Source: Meconema thalassinum
Taxonomy: Eukaryota; Arthropoda; Insecta; Orthoptera; Tettigoniidae
NCBI GenBank assembly: GCA_946902985.2
Contig: OX336388.2
Location: 1,499,306,545-1,499,370,544 of the forward strand
Length of the DNA stretch: 64,000 nt
Direction of reading: 5' to 3'
Part shown: positions 57,907 through 64,000 of the stretch, in pieces
Position numbering within the stretch: position 1 is the stretch's first letter
How the letters are laid out: the number at the start of each line of letters is the position of its first letter
Position numbers and translations under genes: made by a program
Notes under the pieces: generated by a model
Databases searched by the model: none
Told to the model about the DNA's origin: nothing
The model's input: only the letters and a program-made list of their open reading frames with translations

Positions 57907-58866
57907 CTAAAACAATCTCATCAATGCTGTCCACACACTCATAAAATATAGCCTATCACCCCACAAATTTGAGAGGGAAGAGTAATAGATTTTAATTTTT
58001 ACGGACAAGTTTATGCCATGGACACGTCCCCCGAGTTCGCAGTTCTTTTCAATGACTACTTCGACCAGTAAAAGAATGTTGAAGACACTGTCAGACGGGG
58101 GGGTTAGGTAGGTAAGGGTATTTATTGAGCCAAAGTCCTTTATGTTAGTGAAAGTTGTAGCTGTTGTGTCTGATGGCCTTTCACTCTGAAGGGTTGTTGC
58201 AAACTTCACACTGCTGATTCCTTTTTTTAGTTGCTTGATAGTGTACCCTGATAGTAAACCAAGCATTGTTTCGGAATGTTGTCTTCATAAGGAAGGGGAA
58301 GATCATTCTCTCAGTCCATTATCACCACTTTGTCTCTAATTTTGTCCTCGCACACAACTTAACAGATTTGTCTTGTTCCTCGGTTTGCTTCGCACATAAA
58401 CGCTTTGATTAACAAATGATGTGAGAGGTGGTTCTAACTCAGGTTCACAGTTCCAGCATGGTGATATAGCCATCTTAATTGAAAAATACATGCACATATG
58501 CAAATGCAGAAAATCTATAGCTGATGGGTGATTGTCACAATTTATGGACCTTAAAATTCCGAAATTCCAAGGGGTCTTGATTGAATTTCCCTGTCAACAC
58601 GTACCTAAAGCCTTTGGACCATAAATATTGAGCGACTTCAAGGCACTCTTTAGTGTGACTCTGAGAGATATCATTGTCCTATTTGAGGCAGATATGTTAT
58701 TTTCTGAGCGAATGGTTTCATAAAACTCTATTGATGTCTTGTGCGAAGGGGCATCGTTGTAGAGTGCATTTGTTGGTATTCTGGAGTTAAGCACATCTGC
58801 TAGATTGTTCATGTCTTTCGTGACTAATTCTGTATTCTCACTGCCGCTAAAAATGTCGGGGTTAGT
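57907..58866 (-). pseudogene. P-element/THAP9-like transposase remnant
   Basis: On the minus strand, in order: DMNNLADVLNSRIPTNALYN (58760-58812) with DAPSHKTSIEFYETI and SLRVTLKSALKSLNIYG; a broken middle; then LLSGYTIKQLKKGISSVKFA and SDSVFNILLLVEVVIEKN (57907-58266). The order of a D-LNSR-P box, R-TL-S-KSL, then a GY--K-L---I-- segment and a PSD-V--I----E--I end follows the C-terminal half of P-type transposases related to THAP9. The THAP domain and catalytic centre are not seen. Family assignment is tentative. Confidence 0.5.
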
Positions 58867-59050
58867 TTGCCGGAAGAACTTAAAGGTGCGGTCGCATTAC
58901 TGATTAATTCGAAAGTAAATCCCCTCGTTCATTCTTTGGAAAGAAGTTGGGTTTATATGTGCGCAAGTCAATTTTGGACAAGGTTTAATGCCTGCGAACT
59001 TGGGGGACGTGTCCATGGCATAAACCTGTCCGTAGTAATTAAAAACTATT
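57981..59050. repeat. 60-bp inverted repeat flanking the P-like remnant
   Basis: 57981-58042 is the inverse complement of 58992-59050 with few differences. Both encode CELGGRVHGINLSV, on opposite strands. It is not at element termini as far as I can tell, so it may mark a rearrangement. Confidence 0.8.
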
Positions 59051-59679
59051 CCTTGATTTTTGTGCAGCAACTTACTTTTATCATGGAAATCTCTTCTTGA
59101 TCACATTCACTTTTCAACACCAAGAAATAAGGACTAAATACGACTGCATTCCTGTGTTTGAAACTCGCGAGTGCTTAGAAATTGACTCCGACCAGCAACA
59201 GTCAACCGCTGCTCAGACTGTTGGTGGCGCAGCAACTACCCATACTAAAGATGCGGCAGATTCTGGAGTCTCCACACTTTCTATTCCATGCCCATACTAT
59301 GCTCACATGATTGCTGTGGACTTTTTGGTGCATAAATGCTTTGGTTGCTGTACATTTTCCTGCTTTTCATTTCTTACTTTTTCCCTTGTCCTATAAAGTA
59401 TGGTATGATCAAACTTCATTTCCAGACTGTCGAGCGATACGGGAAATACGGGACATGCGGGAAATGTACGGGAATTTTAGTATCCCAGGGAAAAATGCGG
59501 GAAATTCGCATTTGATATGGGAAATCTTGAAAAGTCTCATAATGTCCGACTTCTTAGCCTCCGAACACTCGGTAGAGTCCTCCCGCTTGGCCTTCTATTT
59601 CGCCCGCAGACCATGCTGCCACAAGCAATTTGTGCCACCGATAGAGCGCAAAGTGGGATGAGAACCCAGACAACGTCGA

Positions 59680-60481
59680 ATGCATGCTTTGCCTGGCCGA
59701 CCGCCGGCCGTACCCTATCCGTGCGCCGCGCTCGTTGCTGACTATGACAGACAGGAATCGGTCCGCATTCTTATTCACAGAGGAGACCAGTTGTCTTTTC
59801 GACTTGGGTTTCTCGACAAAGCCGCCCTTAAAGAAGCTAACAGCTCAAGATCTCAGAAAATTCTAGACGCGGATGTGCTGCAATTTTGCACCAATTGCCG
59901 AAAATTGTACATTCGTATGGCCGAAAACCTCAAAGATGACCCGTGCTATTTCCTGCCTAGACCCTATAGTGGTCGCTGAGACTCCTAAGTTGGCATAATA
60001 TAGAATCGTCATTGCCCTGGAAATTCTTTGTAATCAGAATAATTTGCTTTCTGACGCAATGGCTGACCGCATCGAGAGCAGCTACTCCGCACTTCTGAGT
60101 CTGCCCTCCGTCACTGCGCGTTTGAAGCAGTTCGATGGAAAAGAGCCACGTCTCGACGTGCTGTGGTCTGAATTAGTGACTTCAGCACCTTCCTCAGTTT
60201 CTGCCAAAAACTATCTCACAAGCTTCGTCAAGTTGATACTGATTTTGTATCACAGCAATGCAGCTCTAGAGAGAAGTTTCTCCCTGAACAAGGAGTGCAT
60301 GATTGTCAATCAGAAACAAGCAAGTCTGATTGGCATGCATACTGTTCAGGACGCTGTGATGGCAGCTGGTGGAGTAGAAAAGATCACCATGAGCAAGAGT
60401 CCATACTGCATGAAACTCCTACGCCGTGTTAAAGGAAGCAAAACAGGTGCGAAGCCAGGAGGAAAAGGAAGCGACGGCTAA
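59680..60481 (+). pseudogene. hAT-family transposase C-terminus
   Basis: First frame: VRILIHRGDQLSFRLGFLDK, ILDADVLQFCTNCRKLYIRM, AENLKDDPCYFLPRP. The protein then shifts frame (LDPIVVAETPKLA) with a stop, and continues at 60044 as AMADRIESSYSALLSLPSVT, WSELVTSAPSSVSAKNYLTS, LYHSNAALERSFSLNKECMI and SLIGMHTVQDAVMAAGGVEK. The HSNA--ERSFS-NKE block with a following helix is the hAT dimerisation domain. It is a dead copy with at least one frameshift; the N-terminal zinc finger and catalytic core are missing. Confidence 0.78.
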
Positions 60482-60639
60482 GATGGCAGTCGAAAGAAAA
60501 GCCACGAAAGATCTCCAGGAATAGTAAAAAAGATGATGATTTTGAATGACGCCCGTTCTGAAGCAGAGAAAATTGAAGAGCAGATGAGTTCCCTAGAGAA
60601 GGTTTAAATGCTCCAGCACTTCTCATTGACCATAAGCTC

Positions 60640-60846
60640 GACTTTTCTTTGCCCATTCTTTGGAAAAGAGTCGAAGCTCTAAGAAGCAAGTTTTGGAAAC
60701 TGTGGAAACTAGAGCATTTAAACTCACTTCAGAGGAGAGGGAAGTGGCAGTTCGCTCACCTAAATCTGAAGAAGGGAGACTTGATTCTCTTACGAGATTC
60801 TAGTCCTCCTCTTGTTTGGCACACCGCGGTCATGACCATAGGGTAA
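60640..60846 (+). pseudogene. BEL/Pao integrase C-terminal (DUF5641-type) fragment
   Basis: Frame 60649-60846: LPILWKRVEALRSKFWKLWK, LEHLNSLQRRGKWQFAHLNL, KKGDLILLRDSSPPLVWHTA. The W--V--L---FW--W--E-L--LQ-R-KW----L--GDL-L--D---P---W pattern is the domain that ends BEL/Pao polyproteins (DUF5641). It sits just upstream of an LTR-like sequence, as expected for the 3' end of such an element; gag and RT are absent. Confidence 0.8.
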
Positions 60847-60976
60847 GAGTGTTAAAAATAATTACTTCTTCTGGACATTGTATTCGTCCAATTTCTTGTG
60901 TTTCTCCCTTGCCACTCTAGTCCTGTTTCTTTTGTGTATTTCTTTTGTTTTTCTTGTTGTTGCCCCTCTGGCAGTA

Positions 60977-61700
60977 TGTTCGCATTTGCGAAGAAATTAA
61001 TTCATTTCATTCATTCATTTCAACATAAATTATGTCAGTCACACAGAATTAGTTTTTTCATAACCTCTTACGATCACCACGTGGCAGTGATTTTTCATTT
61101 TGTAATCATGTTTCTAGTGCAAATTAAGTGTATTGTAAATTACTTACGTATTATTTCATAAGCCATGCTCGCTTTTAAGATATTTCTCCAAGTGTTTTAG
61201 TGAAGTATTACGTTCGTTCCACACGCCGAGCAAACTCAAGTTCAACTGGCGTCCATAGCTAAGCTCTCATTGGTCGACCTCCGAGCTTCGGCCAATCACA
61301 GCACGTCTTCTCCATTACGTGTCGCAGAAAATGCTAGAACAAGTTCCTGTCACCTATTTAAACAGTGTTCGCATTTGCGAATAATTAATTTGTTAATTTT
61401 GTAAGTTTTGATAATGTCTAAAGTCAGACCAGAATTTGATTTTTCATAACCTCATTTTCGTCACCTTACAACGTGGCCTGATGTCTCCATTCTCGGCCGT
61501 CGAAGCTTCGAGAACCTTGGCCTGTCTGCTATTTAAGAGGCTGGCAGACCCATCCTCGTTGTGATTTACCCGTTAGCTGCCAGGCTAACCATCCGTCTTG
61601 CATACCGGACGAAAAACTGCAAGTTGTTTAAATGTACCATACTTAAATTCTGCGTCAAGAAGTGTTTATACATAACCTTCGCCATGTCTTCAAAGACATT
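60977..61700 (+). repeat. LTR-like sequence downstream of the BEL fragment
   Basis: TGTTCGCATTTGCGAA, a palindrome-containing start, occurs at 60977 and again at 61366 (389 bp apart). Both are followed by similar A/T-rich text and TTTTTCATAACCTC. TATTTAA-type promoter sequences lie near 61353 and 61529. This could be an LTR with an internal duplication or two overlapping LTR pieces. The 3' boundary is not defined. Confidence 0.5.
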
Positions 61701-62637
61701 TTCAAGTGATCTAACTTAAATCACCTTTAAGGTGTTCCTGCGACATGAACATTAAGATGTCAATTATACATCTTCAAGTGCTACGGAAATCTATTTCTAC
61801 GCAAGTTCTTACCAACTGAATATTATCACTTCGTCTTCATGCTACAAGTCTTTAACTTTTGCGATAGCTAAGGTCATCCTTACTACTCAACAAGCGTTCT
61901 ACGTGACATCAGTGAAATCAGTTAAGTACTTTTGTGAAAACAACCACAACTTGACATGAACTATGTCATCTTCTTTGTACTCATGTGTTCTACGCACACG
62001 TGGGATGTTACCCACTCTTTGTTCTAAAGATAAGTATTCTTACATAACCTGTACTCAGTGATATTTCACGTTCTTTCTGTTCTATCATGTTAGCTTTATA
62101 CAAACCCGTTTTAGAAGATTCCTCAATTTTAATATCTTGGTTTTCTTCTTCCCACTCCTTCTAGGTGGTATAACATATCTGCTGGCTTGAGCCATTTTTT
62201 TTCCTTTTGGGAATTATCTCTTTATTTATTGTGCATATCTGCATCTGTCATTGCACCTTTCTTGTGTACTTCACATTTGAAGGTTTACTTGCATATAATA
62301 GGCCTACTTGCCTACCTGCTTCTGCCATCTCCATCTTAGGAAATCTTTAATGATTAACTTACATGCAGTTCACGCATCCTGTGTCTGCCATTGCATTTAC
62401 TTTGCAAACATTTCTGTTGCATCTTGGCAACTACCCAAGCATTTCTATTTCATAGGGTACTTCAGGATTAGGCCCCTGTTAGCTGCTAGCTCCCTTTATT
62501 GACGTCCGAAACGAAGGAGGAGCTTACGGTCAGCTGTTCCCAATATGGCGGCGAGATAGTGACGAGAAGTAAGCAAGACAGTGATTGGGTGTGCGTTTGT
62601 TATGGCTTCTAATTTATGATGGCAAAATACTACATAT
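61701..62637. other. no gene recognised
   Basis: Possibly leader or internal sequence of the LTR element, but no primer-binding site or frame was found. Confidence 0.4.
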
Positions 62638-62668
<31 letters not shown>

Positions 62669-62699
62669 TTCTTCTTCTTCTTCTTCTTCTTCTTCTTCT
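62638..62699 (+). repeat. CTTT / CTT microsatellite
   Basis: About seven TTTC units followed directly by about eleven TTC units. Confidence 0.95.
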
Positions 62700-62704
62700 G
62701 CTTT

Positions 62705-63036
62705 TACGGCCTCATTGGACCACTTCAGTCAATCATTTCTTGGTCCTCTTCTTCAGTAAGTTTCCTTTCCGAGTCGCCCAGTAGCTCTTCATTCGCTCTG
62801 ATCTTATCAGGCGTTCCTCATCTGTAAATACCCTTTTTACTGTATTACGTTTGTCTATTTTAGCCTGAAATCTTATTTTTATATCTCTCAGTTTTTTTAA
62901 TTTTGTTGTTTTGTTTTGCAAGTCATCCAAGGTTATTTCCAATTCTTTCATATCTTCTCTAATTTCCTTAATCCATCCTACTTGTTGTTTCATATTCCAA
63001 AGTTTCACTACAATTTTTCTAGATAACCTGGTTTCT
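62705..63036 (-). pseudogene. LINE D, C-terminal part
   Basis: The minus strand reads ETRLSRKIVVKLWNMKQQVG, WIKEIREDMKELEITLDDLQ, FTDEERLIRSERMKSYW and KKRTKK. This continues the LINE protein that resumes at 63739 (RKKRLSFFGHIMRTP). The T-ETRL join shows the two halves were contiguous before the TIR element inserted. The tail is followed on + coordinates by the CTT microsatellite. Confidence 0.8.
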
Positions 63037-63738
63037 GGGGCCTGTTCCACGAATAAACTTTGCTACTTTTCACTTTTCACTTTGCACTTTTCAATTCTTG
63101 CAAAGTGCAAAGTCTTTCTGTTCCACCATGATCTATGTATTACTTTTCAATTTCTTTGCAAAGTGAAAAGTCTTTGCATAGGAATGATCCGATCATGTTT
63201 ATTCCATGAACAAACTGTATATTTATTCCATGATTTAATGCTTTATTTTTCATGGTGAAACATGTCCCACTAATGACCACACAGTGATCTTAATTAATAA
63301 AAGTATTGATCAGGTGGAACTTTTAACCTGTCTATACTAAAGTGAGGTTATGAAAATTCATCTTGTCTTTGTACGTCTTCTTGTTGGATTCTTCATCACT
63401 ATCCTCACTTGATGATTAAAAACAGCTCCTGCGTAACATATTTATAACACTAAACCAAATTCTGCGCCGAGAAACTAGTGTAGAGACTTGTTCATTAACA
63501 GCTGAAAAGGGAATCGTCTCTTTGCAAAGACTTCTGAAAACTTTTCAATCATTCCTTTGCACTTTGCATTTCTGCACCAATGGAGGAACATAACAGTCTT
63601 CTAAAGTGAAAAGATTCCTAACTTTTCACTTTTCACTTTGCAAGACAAATCTGAAAAGTGATGGTGGAACAAAATCTGAACTGAAAAGTGCAAAGTGCAA
63701 AGTGAAAAGTTGCAAAGTTCATTCGTGGAACAGGCCCC
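63037..63738. mobile_element. 702-bp TIR element (MITE-like) in LINE D
   Basis: Terminal inverted repeats of about 27 bp: GGGGCCTGTTCCACGAATAA (left) and the complement GGGGCCTGTTCCACGAATGA (right), then ACTTTGC. Sub-terminal blocks CTTTTCACTTTGCAC and their complements repeat many times. No gene. The flanking LINE text reads TTTCT|...|AGGTGTCC; the exact duplication is unclear (3-4 bp with a mismatch). The GGGCCTGTT start resembles some PIF/Harbinger ends, but this is not established. Confidence 0.85.
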
Positions 63739-64000
63739 AGGTGTCCTCATGATGTGACCAAAGAAAGAAAGCCGTTTCTTCCGAATAGTATCAGTGATGG
63801 GCTCCAGTTCTCTGTATACCACTTCATTTGGTACTATCCGCCATTGTCCATCCTTCTGATATATTTTATTTATGCATGTTCTAGCTATTCTTCTTTCTAC
63901 TTTTAAAATTTTGTCGATTCTGTTTTTCTGAGTAACTTTAAAAAGAGTTTCACTTCCATAGGTCACCTCTGGTTGAACCACCGTCTTGTAATGTTTTAAT
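63739..64000 (-). pseudogene. LINE D, central part (runs off the window)
   Basis: Minus-strand residues VQPEVTYGSETLFKVTQKNR, IDKILKVERRIARTCINKIY and RELEPITDTIRKKRLSFFGH, IMRTP. This is the YGSETL...FFGHI-R segment of LINE C-terminal tails. It continues beyond 64000. Confidence 0.82.

Noticed and set aside
58594..58812. An independent small gene
   Set aside because: Part of the same decayed P-like transposase as 57907-58266, not a separate protein.

Overview
The window reads as a large-genome arthropod, most likely an insect. Its only host gene is a set of five short exons on the + strand, spaced by introns of 0.9 to 8.7 kb. They encode part of the PI3K-like kinase SMG1 (nonsense-mediated mRNA decay), running from just upstream of the kinase domain to the catalytic loop. 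Codon phase is preserved across all four internal junctions. No exon for the activation segment that should follow was recognised after 37041, so the next intron appears longer than 26.9 kb. Nearly everything else is repeat DNA: a satellite, non-LTR retrotransposons, a Penelope-like element, tRNA-derived SINEs, LTR-element pieces and several DNA-transposon families. The insect assignment is inference from this repertoire and from short 3' tails that I associate with insect genomes; no species call is possible.

Layout. 872-5541: a 155-bp satellite split by a 1.7-kb insertion with a 13-bp target duplication. 5600-10535: an RTE-like LINE carrying a SINE and a 1.5-kb solo-LTR-like insertion. 10890-17090: a second LINE on the minus strand, interrupted by a nearly intact 4.55-kb Penelope-like element (11513-16066) with two 1.28-kb repeats, an RT + GIY-YIG frame broken by one stop codon, and hammerhead ribozyme motifs. 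18414-37041: SMG1 exons and introns with LINE copies, a pogo-type transposase piece, a 53-bp near-perfect palindrome and several insertions only 34-58 bp long. 37943-39434: a TIR element filled with 103-bp tandem repeats. 39624-40076: a Mutator-like transposase piece. 40780-44560: one LINE nested in another. 45102-48164: pogo/Tigger remnants. 46692-54772: a mosaic of Helitron-like repeats with nested SINEs, LINE and Penelope copies. 55209-56440: a third SINE family and a tandem duplication. 57900-60850: decayed P-like, hAT and BEL/Pao genes. 62705-64000: a LINE interrupted by a 702-bp TIR element.

The elements act as retrotransposons or transposons, not as a shared pathway. The most informative signals are nested insertions with exact target duplications, the conserved ribozyme in three Penelope copies, and the repeated insertion of little more than a retrotransposon's 3' end.
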